NCBI GenBank assembly: GCA_905215675.1
Contig: CAJMRA010000086.1
Location: 1-8,582 of the forward strand
From: an uncultured bacterium
GTDB taxonomy: Bacteria; Desulfobacterota; Desulfovibrionia; Desulfovibrionales; Desulfovibrionaceae
Length of the DNA: 8,582 nt
Direction of reading: 5' to 3'
A model generated the notes under the pieces. That model made no database searches, was not told the DNA's origin, and saw only the letters and a list, made by a program, of their open reading frames with translations. The stretch's first letter is position 1. Every line of letters begins with the position of its first letter. Below, piece by piece: positions 1 to 5,861 of the stretch. A program made the position numbers and the translations under genes.

Positions 1-115
1 GGTTCCGATACCGGAGCGGCAACCGCGTCCGGGGTTTCGGCGGTCGGCGCGGCTTCCGGGGAAGCCTCGCTCACCGCCGCGGACGCGGGCATTGCGTCCG
101 GCGCTTCGGTAACGA
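1..115 (-). repeat. 80-codon repeat inside the ftsY A domain, distal copy
   Basis: Bases 1-115 match 241-355 with 8 mismatches by my count, at a spacing of exactly 240 bp (80 codons), so the reading frame is kept. The match probably extends left of the window edge. Most differences are conservative or silent in FtsY. Confidence 0.9.
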
Positions 116-494
116 GAGATTCCGGCGCGGCCTCTGCCGCCGCCGGTTCAGAGACGGGCAGTTCGGGAACAGCAGGCTCGGCTGCGGCGGGTTCCGGCAC
201 GGACGATGCGGCGGCCTCCTCCGGGGCGACGTCGGCGGCGGGTTCCGATACCGGAGCGGCAACCGCGTCCGGGGTTTCGCCGGTCGGCGCGGATTCCGGG
301 GAAGTCTCGCTCGTCGCTACGGGCGCGGGCATTGCGTCCGGCGCTTCGGTAACGACCGCGTGATCCGCGGGAGGCTGCGCCCCGGCATCTCCGGCGGTTT
401 CCTTCCTATCCTCGACAGGCGCGGCGGACGGCTCTTTCCGCTCCGTCGGTTCCTCCGCTCCCATCCATTTTCTGAACTTGGAAAAGAACCCCAT
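1..494 (-). CDS. ftsY: FtsY, signal recognition particle receptor (N-terminal part only)
   Basis: Partial gene that runs off the left edge; the first 164 codons are visible. FtsY is the membrane-associated GTPase that receives ribosome-SRP complexes and hands them to the Sec translocon. The protein begins MGFFSKFRKWMG, the short basic amphipathic helix typical of FtsY N-termini, then enters a long Ala/Pro/Glu/Val-rich, net acidic stretch matching the FtsY 'A domain'. The NG GTPase domain would lie outside the window, so the call rests on the N-terminus and could be wrong. The start is ATG at 492-494, preceded by a strong AAGGAGG a few bases upstream. It lies 39 bp after the stop of the membrane-protein gene on the same strand, so the two are probably cotranscribed. 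The A domain contains a long internal repeat: residues about 47-85 recur about 80 residues later (EAPDAMPA...SETSPESAPT versus EAPDAMPA...SEASPEAAPT). Confidence 0.78.
   Translation of the reverse strand, partial: MGFFSKFRKWMGAEEPTERKEPSAAPVEDRKETAGDAGAQPPADHAVVTEAPDAMPAPVATSETSPESAPTGETPDAVAAPVSEPAADVAPEEAAASSVPEPAAAEPAVPELPVSEPAAAEAAPESLVTEAPDAMPASAAVSEASPEAAPTAETPDAVAAPVSE
241..355 (-). repeat. 80-codon repeat inside the ftsY A domain, proximal copy
   Basis: Partner of the copy at 1-115. The similarity ends sharply at base 355: 356-360 differ from 116-120. The 125 bp between the copies encode a less ordered Ala/Pro/Glu-rich stretch. The arrangement fits in-frame duplication by slippage or unequal recombination. 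Confidence 0.9.
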
Positions 495-533
495 GCGGCC
501 TCCTTTTCGTCTTTTTCATTCACGGCCGGGGCA

Positions 534-1517
534 TCAGCCCAGCGCGGCCAAAACTTCATCCAGCGCCTGTGCGCAGGCTTCCACGGCCAGCGCAGGCGTC
601 TCGCACTGCGGATCATTCAGGGCCCGCTGCATGGCCGCGGCCGCTTCCGTCAGCTTGTCCGCCCCCAGACAGGGCGCCGCCAGTTCCAGCAGGCGGCCGA
701 GATGCGAGAGTTCCGCCACCGCCCCGCGGGCAAACAGCCGTCCCATAAGCGCGGAGGCGCCCCGGAAGGACTGACGGAACAGACCCGCCGTGATGCAGGC
801 GCTTTCCCTGTGGGCGTTCATGTACCGACGCCCCTTTTCCATATCGACGGCCGACGACGCGGGCGAGGGAGGAGTCACGACGGGCGTTCCCTCCCGCGCC
901 AGTTCTCCGGCGCTTACGGGTTCCTCGCGTTCCTGATCCGGTCGTCTGCCCTGCCAGTGATCCTGAAGGAAATGAAGCAGGCGTGTCAGATCGCCGTAAC
1001 GGCGCAGCAGCCAGAACAGCAGGCAGGAAAAAAACAGGGTGTTGAGACCGAAACGGACGGCCTCGGCGCGCACGGTCAGCGCGCATTCCTCATTGGTCAG
1101 ACGGCGGGACATATAGATTTCCACACTGCCCACCGGACGCCCTTCTTCCTTGATCTGGCTCATGCCCTGCACGGTTTCTTCCGTGATTTCGTCATCCCAG
1201 GGCACGGGCTCCCACTGATAGTTGCGCCGCATGCCGACCTGCACGCCCTGCGCCGTCTGCACCCGGACGCCGTACACGCGATCGTCGTCCATGGCCACAT
1301 CCACGGCCACGAGCGCCGCGGCCGCATCGGGCGTCCCGCCCGACATGGACAGCATGCCCACAACACGCGCGGCCGTGCGACCGGCTTCACTCAGCAGACG
1401 GGCTTCCGCGTCCGCCCGGTATTGCCAGATGGCCCACAGGCCCTGCCCTGCCGTCAGCAGCATGGCGCAAAGCCATATTCCCAAAACCATCCAGCGACGT
1501 TGCTGCCGTCGTTCCAT
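534..1517 (-). CDS. Two-pass membrane protein with periplasmic sensor-like domain and degenerate Hpt-like C-terminus
   Basis: 327 residues; I do not recognise a named family. A basic N-terminus is followed by a membrane segment at about 10-31. A periplasmic domain (about 32-155) has a strand pattern like PAS/CACHE sensors (DDDRVYGVRVQTAQG ... GRPVGSVEIYMSRRL). A second membrane segment lies at about 156-172, then a Pro/Glu linker (190-225). The C-terminal helical domain (about 228-326) resembles a histidine phosphotransfer (Hpt) four-helix bundle: RLLELAAPCLGADKL aligns with the usual HxLKGxxxxLGAxxL. In that register the phospho-accepting His is Arg275. A nearby His272 is one helical turn off, and the LKG signature is absent. 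No kinase or methyl-accepting domain is visible. Start ATG at 1515-1517 has a weak GGTG upstream. The gene lies directly upstream of ftsY on the same strand (39-bp gap). Function unknown; the Hpt relation is my inference. Confidence 0.75.
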   Translation of the reverse strand: MERRQQRRWMVLGIWLCAMLLTAGQGLWAIWQYRADAEARLLSEAGRTAARVVGMLSMSGGTPDAAAALVAVDVAMDDDRVYGVRVQTAQGVQVGMRRNYQWEPVPWDDEITEETVQGMSQIKEEGRPVGSVEIYMSRRLTNEECALTVRAEAVRFGLNTLFFSCLLFWLLRRYGDLTRLLHFLQDHWQGRRPDQEREEPVSAGELAREGTPVVTPPSPASSAVDMEKGRRYMNAHRESACITAGLFRQSFRGASALMGRLFARGAVAELSHLGRLLELAAPCLGADKLTEAAAAMQRALNDPQCETPALAVEACAQALDEVLAALG

Positions 1518-1609
1518 AAGATTTCACCCCATTCACGGAACAGGCCGCCGGTCAGGCCGGACAGACCGTTATGTCCACGCGATATGCCCCCGAAATATTT
1601 TTTTCTAGA

Positions 1610-1640
1610 GCGTTTTTTCCTCTGGAAAAGGAAAAAACGC
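1610..1640. other. Perfect inverted repeat (11-bp arms)
   Basis: Arms GCGTTTTTTCC (1610-1620) and GGAAAAAACGC (1630-1640) around a 9-nt loop. A shorter alternative hairpin, TTTTCC (1615-1620) with GGAAAA (1624-1629), shares the left arm. It lies downstream of murJ and upstream of the membrane-protein gene. It lacks a following T tract on either strand, so it is not a typical intrinsic terminator. Confidence 0.8.
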
Positions 1641-1676
1641 GCGGCGGCGGCACAAGCGCCGCCCGGCCCGAAGCAC

Positions 1677-1699
1677 GCGGAAAAAGCGCGTTTTTCCGC
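1677..1699. other. Perfect inverted repeat (9-bp arms)
   Basis: Arms GCGGAAAAA (1677-1685) and TTTTTCCGC (1691-1699) around a GCGCG loop. Part of the palindrome-rich element downstream of murJ. Confidence 0.8.
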
Positions 1700-1718
1700 A
1701 AGACGACAGGCCGCAGGG

Positions 1719-1741
1719 TTTGAAACGCAACGCGTTTCAAA
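1719..1741. other. Perfect inverted repeat (10-bp arms) just after murJ
   Basis: Arms TTTGAAACGC (1719-1728) and GCGTTTCAAA (1732-1741) with only an AAC loop. It begins about 10 bp after the murJ stop in the direction of murJ transcription. It could stabilise the 3' end of the mRNA, but no T tract follows. The TTTGAAA box is shared with the copy at 8528-8550. Confidence 0.8.
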
Positions 1742-1751
1742 TGAAAATGCG

Positions 1752-3356
1752 CTATGTCCGCCGTCGCAGGACGCGCCACACGGCCAGCGCATCGGCGTCG
1801 CGCAGGAGAAAAAGCGTCGCCGCCCATGCGCCGACGCCGACCGCACAGGCCGGGGGCAGGGCCAGCGCGCGCAGGCTGCCCGCCGCCAGCGCATGCAGCG
1901 CGGCCAGCACGCCCCGGGCGGCCAGACCCGCAGCGGTCGCGGCGGCGGCCGCACGCAGGAGGCTTGCGACAGGAAGAAGACGCCCCATCGGCAGGCCGCC
2001 CCGCGTGCGGCGTCGATGCAGGGTCCACCATAAAAACAGCGCGTGGGCAAACATGCCGACGCTGACGGCCAGCGCCGGGGCGCACACGTCCAGCGGCGCA
2101 GGCAGAGCAAAGGTCAGGGCAAAGCCTGCGGCCGCCGTCACGACGACGGCTCCCAGCGCGCCCCACGCCGTCGCGCGCCATGCGCCCGCCGCATTGCAGG
2201 CCGCCAGCAGCGGACGCGCCGCCGCACAGGCGGGCAGACCCGGCAGATAGGCCCAGAGAGCCAGCACGCAGGCCCGCACGGCTTCGGGACCGAACGCGCC
2301 GTGTCCCAGCAGGGCGTCCACCAGCTCCGGCCCCACGGCCGCCAGACCGGCGGTCGCGGCCAGACTGAACAGCATTGCCAGACGCAGGGCCGTACCGAGC
2401 TGCGCGCCGAAGCCCGGCCAGTCCTCTTCCACAGCCAGATGACTCAGGCGGGGCAGACTGGCCATACCCAGACACACGCCGACGACGCCCAGCGGCAGTT
2501 CCATGAGCCGTTCCGCATAATACAGCGCGGCGACGCTGCCCACGCAACCGAAGGAAGCGACCATCATGGCCGCCAGCATCGCCAGCTGCGGCGCGGCCGC
2601 GCCGAGAATTCCCGGAGGCAGACGGCGCAGACAGTCTTCCGCCGCGCGCCGGACACGCCGACGACGCACGGCCTGCCGACGCGGCGACAGGGGCGCGGCC
2701 GGGGAAGGCGGCGTCAGAATCCCGCGCGCGGCCCGCGCCTGTGCAAGCCACTGGACGATGCCCGCGCAGGTCAGCCCCGCGGCCAGCAGTTCGGCGGCGT
2801 CGCCGAGCTTCAGGGCCGCGGCGACGGCGAACAGCAGCAGCACGCCGTTGAAAAGTATGGGCGACACGGCCGGCCAGAAAAAGGCCCCTCGGCTGTGCAG
2901 GAGGGCCATGCTCACGGCCGCCATGACGGCCGCGACGGCATAGGGCAGACAAAGCCGGAACAATGAGGCCGCCAGTCTCTCGCCTTCGACGCCGAGCCCC
3001 GGCGCGATCAGTTCCAGCAGCGCGGGCGCGCCCAGCCATCCCCCGGCCAGCAGAAGCGCCAGCAGCGCGCCGAGCCGAACCGCCACGGCGCGCGCCAGTT
3101 CCCGATCACCGCCGGGACAGGCGCGCTCCTGCCGGACAAAGGCGGCCGTCAGGGTCATGGACAACGACCCCTCGGCCAGCAGACGCCGCAGGATGTGCGG
3201 CACGCGCATGGCGGCAACCAGCGCGTCGGCCGCCAGTCCGCCGCCCACCAGCCAGGCCATGGCCATGTCCCGCATCAGCCCCATCAGACGCGACAGCGCC
3301 GTGCAGCCGCCAAGAAAGAGACTGGTGCGCGCCAGTGAGGAACCTTGCTGCGGCAT
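1752..3356 (-). CDS. murJ: MurJ, lipid II flippase
   Basis: 534 residues, close to the usual length of about 510-530. MurJ (MviN) is the polytopic inner-membrane protein that flips lipid II to the periplasmic face for peptidoglycan synthesis. The N-terminal signature is clear: SRLMGLMRD (22-30), D44, and VPHILRRLLAEGSLS (52-66). The central signature YYAERLMELPLGVVGVCLG is at 279-297. Arg23, Arg29, Asp44, Arg57/58 and Arg283 line up with the functionally important E. coli residues Arg18, Arg24, Asp39, Arg52/53 and Arg270. The cytoplasmic loop at about 211-245 is Pro- then Arg-rich and a little longer than in E. coli. The reading frame stays open far upstream, but I chose ATG 3354-3356: GGGAG sits just before it, and the family signature starts about 20 residues in. 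queF lies 107 bp upstream on the same strand. The stop codon falls on the edge of the downstream repeat element. Confidence 0.95.
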   Translation of the reverse strand: MPQQGSSLARTSLFLGGCTALSRLMGLMRDMAMAWLVGGGLAADALVAAMRVPHILRRLLAEGSLSMTLTAAFVRQERACPGGDRELARAVAVRLGALLALLLAGGWLGAPALLELIAPGLGVEGERLAASLFRLCLPYAVAAVMAAVSMALLHSRGAFFWPAVSPILFNGVLLLFAVAAALKLGDAAELLAAGLTCAGIVQWLAQARAARGILTPPSPAAPLSPRRQAVRRRRVRRAAEDCLRRLPPGILGAAAPQLAMLAAMMVASFGCVGSVAALYYAERLMELPLGVVGVCLGMASLPRLSHLAVEEDWPGFGAQLGTALRLAMLFSLAATAGLAAVGPELVDALLGHGAFGPEAVRACVLALWAYLPGLPACAAARPLLAACNAAGAWRATAWGALGAVVVTAAAGFALTFALPAPLDVCAPALAVSVGMFAHALFLWWTLHRRRTRGGLPMGRLLPVASLLRAAAAATAAGLAARGVLAALHALAAGSLRALALPPACAVGVGAWAATLFLLRDADALAVWRVLRRRT

Positions 3357-3463
3357 AGCGTCTCCCTCTGTCGCAGTTGGCATGTTCAGGAAAACGGCCT
3401 TGTCTCCGCTTCTGCCGTCACGCTCGGGCCCGTGCGCCCGCCCGCGCTCCGCCGTCGGCCCGA

Positions 3464-3964
3464 TTACGGCCGATGCGGATCGGCCTCGCCGCGCCAGGCG
3501 GCCACGGCGGCGCGCACGCGGGCATCCTGTTCTTCGGGCATGGTCTTGAATTCCTCCGCAAAGACATGAATGCGGGTTCCGCCGCGCGGCGCGAACAGGC
3601 CCTTGACCCGGCACCAGCAGGGATCAAGGAGCGTCCGGATGTCCTCCAGCACCGTGTTGGTGATGGTTTCCATAAAGGACTGATGATTGCGGAAGGCGAA
3701 CATGTACAACTTGAAGCTCTTGGACTCCACGCACAGGCGATCGGGAATATATTCCAGAGAAATACAGCCCACATCCGGCTGTCCCGTCACCGGACACAGG
3801 GAGGTGAATTCGGGAAAGCTGATGCTGATCACATAGGGACGCTGCGGGTAGCAGTTGGGAAAGGCCTCCAGCAGGGCCACGGAGGGGCCGCCGGAAGGCT
3901 GCGGCAACTTGCCGGTTCCGAGCGCGCGCAGCGCTTCTGTCTGATCCTGGCTACGAGTGGTCAT
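3464..3964 (-). CDS. queF: QueF, NADPH-dependent 7-cyano-7-deazaguanine reductase (preQ0 to preQ1)
   Basis: 166 residues, the single-domain (Bacillus-type) form. QueF reduces the nitrile of preQ0 to the amine of preQ1 in queuosine biosynthesis, in the cytoplasm. The core is plain: EFTSLCPVTGQPD (52-64) carries nucleophile Cys57 and acid Asp64. It is followed by VESKSFKLYMFAFRNH (79-94), Glu99, and the C-terminal FAPRGG (124-129). Numbering is offset by two from B. subtilis QueF (Cys55, Asp62, His96, Glu97). One oddity: the residue before Glu99 is Met98, where B. subtilis and E. coli have His (FHE). Start ATG 3962-3964 was chosen over a frame-open upstream Met because AAGGA lies 6-7 nt before it and the protein then begins at the family's usual length. 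murJ follows 107 bp downstream on the same strand. Confidence 0.93.
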   Translation of the reverse strand: MTTRSQDQTEALRALGTGKLPQPSGGPSVALLEAFPNCYPQRPYVISISFPEFTSLCPVTGQPDVGCISLEYIPDRLCVESKSFKLYMFAFRNHQSFMETITNTVLEDIRTLLDPCWCRVKGLFAPRGGTRIHVFAEEFKTMPEEQDARVRAAVAAWRGEADPHRP

Positions 3965-4074
3965 ATGATTCCTTGAGTGGGACGGCACGCTGCCCGGACA
4001 GGGCGTGCGCAACAGCAAAGACCGCCCCGGGGCGTCCGGGCCGGGCGGGAAAACGACGACGTGCGTTCTCCGAC

Positions 4075-4103
4075 TTGTAACGCAAAGACATACAGGCTAC
4101 AAT
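4075..4103 (+). promoter_or_regulatory. Sigma70-type promoter for the mogA-like operon (or a leader RNA)
   Basis: -35 TTGTAA (4075-4080), 17-bp spacer, -10 TACAAT (4098-4103). Predicted transcription start is near 4110, about 95 nt before the TTG start codon. The opposite strand of the same stretch reads TTGTAG-N17-TACAAG, a much weaker match that could serve the divergent queF. Confidence 0.6.
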
Positions 4104-4148
4104 AGCATATATCTGTGCGGGATATCGCGAAAGGGGGCGTCCCCCCGC

Positions 4149-4163
4149 CCGCAGCCCCTGCGG
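4149..4163 (+). other. Leader hairpin overlapping the terminator stem (possible antiterminator)
   Basis: CCGCAG (4149-4154) pairs with CTGCGG (4158-4163) across a CCC loop. Its 3' arm overlaps the 5' arm of the terminator-like stem that begins at 4160, so the two cannot form together. A third hairpin, GGGGG (4133-4137) with CCCCC (4141-4145), lies just upstream and could also pair with the CCCC at 4155-4158. Confidence 0.4.
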
Positions 4164-4189
4164 CACGGTTTTTTCCGCGCCGCTTTTTT
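4160..4189 (+). terminator. Terminator-like hairpin with T tract in the mogA leader (attenuator or sRNA end)
   Basis: GCGGC-A-CGG (4160-4168) and CCG-C-GCCGC (4175-4183) form an 8-bp stem with one A/C mismatch around a TTTTTT loop. A six-T run (4184-4189) follows immediately. It lies about 50-80 nt after the predicted transcription start and just ahead of the GGAGG of the mogA-like gene. As placed it would end most transcripts before the coding region. Confidence 0.5.
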
Positions 4190-4204
4190 CAATGGAGGAA
4201 ACGC

Positions 4205-4975
4205 TTGCTGCACTGCATTCTGAGCGCCGCTTCGGCGGGCGACGTGCTGCCCCTGACCCCGGACACCCTCCGCAAGGTCGGCATGCCGCATCATCGTATG
4301 GCCGTCGGGCCTCTCCCGGCCCTGCCCGTGGGGGCGGGCCTGTTCACCGACGACGGCAAGGAATGGCTGCGCGTCACGGGCCGCGTCTGGCTGTCCGGCG
4401 ATCCGCACGCCGTGCCCTGCCCCATGCTGACGGCCCTTGCCGACATTCCCGTCGGCGAAGCCCGTCTCCATGTCCGCAAGGAGGGGCGCAGCCTGGCCTG
4501 GATTACCCTTTCGGACAAGGGATCGCAGGGGCTGCGCGCCGACGGCAGCGGCCCGGCCATCGCCGCCGCCGTGGGCGAAGCCCTGCCCCTGTGTCACGCG
4601 CAGGGCTTTCTACTGCCCGACGACGCCCCGGCCCTGCGGGCGCTGCTGACGGAGCTGGCGCTGGGACAGGGCTACGACGTCATCTGCACCAGCGGCGGCA
4701 CGGGCGTGGGCCCGCGCGACATCACGCCGCAGACCGTCGCCCCGCTGCTGGATCTGGAACTGCCGGGCTTTGCCGCGGCCATGATGGTGGAAAGCCTGAA
4801 AAAAACGCCGCACGCCGCCATTTCGCGCGCCGTCTGCGGCGTTCTCGGCCCGAGTATCGTCATCACCCTGCCGGGAAGCCGCAAGGCCGTCCTGGAAAAT
4901 CTCGCCGCCGTGCTGCCCGCCCTGCCGCACGCGCTGGACAAACTTCACGGCGATCCCGCCGATTGCGGAGGTTAG
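4205..4975 (+). CDS. MogA/MoaB-family molybdopterin-binding protein with extra N-terminal domain
   Basis: 256 residues from a TTG start. The C-terminal part (about 99-250) is a MoCF domain, which binds molybdopterin and in MogA adenylates it before molybdate insertion. Visible motifs: ITLSDKGSQG (100-109), the glycine loop TSGGTGVGPRD (162-172) with Asp172 at the place of catalytic Asp82 of E. coli MogA, and the late ITLPGSRK (220-227). Residues 1-98 form a separate region that I cannot assign; it has no MOSC-type GDxHxG cysteine motif. TTG (4205-4207) is chosen because ATGGAGGAA places GGAGG 6 nt before it. The alternative in-frame GTG at 4115 has no such site and would translate the leader hairpins. 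mqnP starts 4 nt after the stop, so coexpression is likely. The exact step (MogA-like or MoaB-like) is not resolved, so no symbol is given. Confidence 0.88.
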   Translation: MLHCILSAASAGDVLPLTPDTLRKVGMPHHRMAVGPLPALPVGAGLFTDDGKEWLRVTGRVWLSGDPHAVPCPMLTALADIPVGEARLHVRKEGRSLAWITLSDKGSQGLRADGSGPAIAAAVGEALPLCHAQGFLLPDDAPALRALLTELALGQGYDVICTSGGTGVGPRDITPQTVAPLLDLELPGFAAAMMVESLKKTPHAAISRAVCGVLGPSIVITLPGSRKAVLENLAAVLPALPHALDKLHGDPADCGG

Positions 4976-4979
4976 TCAC

Positions 4980-5861
4980 ATGCCCCCCCTTCAGACGCCT
5001 TTCGGCAATTTTGCGGCCATCTGCCGCATGATCAGAATCGAACATTCCGTCTTCGCCCTGCCCTACGCCTACGCCGGGGCCGTGCTTGCGGCGGGCGGCA
5101 TGCCCCCCTGGCAGCAGCTCGTCGCCCTGACGGTCGCCATGATCGGCGTGCGCTCCTTTGCCATGGCCTTCAACCGCATCATGGATCTTCCCTTCGACAG
5201 CGAAAATCCGCGCACCTGGGATCGGCCGCTGGTGACGGGAGAAATCACCGTCAAGCAGACCTGGTCGTTTTGCGGCGTCATGAGCCTCGTGTTCATCTTC
5301 GCCTGCGCCTTCCTCAATCAGCTCTGCCTGTACCTGTCCATCCCCGCCCTGATCTTCGCCGCGGCCTACAGCGTCACCAAGCGCTTCACGCCCCTCTGCC
5401 ACTACTGGCTGGGCGCGACGCTGGGCCTCGCCCCGCTGGCGGGCTGGCTGGCCGTCTCGCCCGACACGCTCGGCATGCCCGCCGTCCTGCTGTTCTTCGC
5501 CGTGACCTTCTGGACGGCCGCGTTTGACATCTACTATTCCTTTCAGGACTACGATTTCGATCTGGCCTTTGATCTCTATTCCGTGCCCGCCGTCTACGGC
5601 CCGGACGCGGCCATGGCCATTGCCGGCGTCTCCCACGCGGTAACGTCCATCTTCCTGCTGCTGACGGGCTATGCCGCGGGCCTCGGCTGGCCGTGGTATC
5701 TCGTCTGGCTGATCATTTCCGCCGTGCTGTTCTGGGAACACAAGCTGGTGCGTCCCGACGATCTGCGCCGGATCAACATGGCCTTCTTCACGCTCAACGG
5801 CATCGTCTCCATCGTCATGCTGATCGGCGTCATTCTGGGAGTCCTGATCCATGCCGCGTAA
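4980..5861 (+). CDS. mqnP: UbiA-family prenyltransferase, probably MqnP of the futalosine menaquinone pathway
   Basis: 293 residues, about eight to nine membrane segments, the normal size for UbiA-type enzymes. These transfer a polyprenyl chain to an aromatic ring in the inner membrane. Both Mg-diphosphate motifs are present. The first is NRIMDLPFDSENPRT (65-79), with Asn65, Asp69, Asp73 and the following Arg78. The second is DIYYSFQDYDFD (183-194), with Asp183, Asp190 and Asp194. The DxxYSxxDxxxD form is typical of the 4-hydroxybenzoate-like branch, which in Desulfovibrio-type organisms is annotated MqnP acting on the futalosine-derived naphthoate. That substrate is inferred from family and likely host, since no other mqn gene is in view. 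UbiA proper is the alternative. ATG 4980 follows GGAGG by 9 nt. The 3' end overlaps darP by 11 nt. Confidence 0.85.
   Translation: MPPLQTPFGNFAAICRMIRIEHSVFALPYAYAGAVLAAGGMPPWQQLVALTVAMIGVRSFAMAFNRIMDLPFDSENPRTWDRPLVTGEITVKQTWSFCGVMSLVFIFACAFLNQLCLYLSIPALIFAAAYSVTKRFTPLCHYWLGATLGLAPLAGWLAVSPDTLGMPAVLLFFAVTFWTAAFDIYYSFQDYDFDLAFDLYSVPAVYGPDAAMAIAGVSHAVTSIFLLLTGYAAGLGWPWYLVWLIISAVLFWEHKLVRPDDLRRINMAFFTLNGIVSIVMLIGVILGVLIHAA

Larger units (their letters stand above)
1606..1754. repeat. Palindrome-rich intergenic repeat element with inverted ends (MITE/REP-like)
   Basis: Most of the 234-bp gap between the membrane-protein gene and murJ. The left end reads TAGAGCGTTTT (1606-1616). The right end, on the other strand, reads TAGCGCATTTT (1754 back to 1744), so the ends are imperfect inverted repeats. 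Inside are three perfect hairpins (1610-1640, 1677-1699, 1719-1741) and a GC-rich one at 1646-1663 (GGCGGC/GCCGCC). A related half-site, TAGAGCATTTT followed by a TTTGAAA box, occurs at 8528-8550, which suggests a dispersed family. The right end supplies the murJ stop codon (TAG, 1752-1754 on the minus strand). No coding capacity. Whether it is mobile or a regulatory or termination structure cannot be decided from one window. Confidence 0.6.

Noticed and set aside
360..2033. Long plus-strand open frame (557 codons) across the membrane-protein gene and the murJ 3' end
   Set aside because: It is antisense to two well-supported minus-strand genes, runs through the palindromic spacer, and has an Arg/Gln/His/Pro-rich composition typical of high-GC shadow frames.
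1552..3039. Long minus-strand open frame overlapping murJ
   Set aside because: Its Ala/Gly/Arg-rich, low-complexity translation is in a different frame from murJ, whose conserved motifs are unmistakable.
3357..3614. 86-residue N-terminal extension of MurJ
   Set aside because: The extension is Arg-rich non-family sequence overlapping the queF 3' end. GGGAG directly before the ATG at 3356 marks the real start.
3464..4098. A sigma70 promoter for queF as an independent feature (TTGTAG-N17-TACAAG on the minus strand)
   Set aside because: Both hexamers are weak and simply mirror the better plus-strand promoter, so I mention it only as a possibility.
3965..4110. preQ1 riboswitch in the queF leader
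   Set aside because: I looked on the minus strand for the short preQ1-I hairpin with its A-rich tail near the ribosome binding site and did not see it. The leader is GC-rich with only imperfect stems.
4115..4204. GTG start for the mogA-like gene at 4115
   Set aside because: It would translate the hairpin-rich leader into Pro/Arg-rich sequence, and it lacks the ribosome binding site that precedes TTG 4205.
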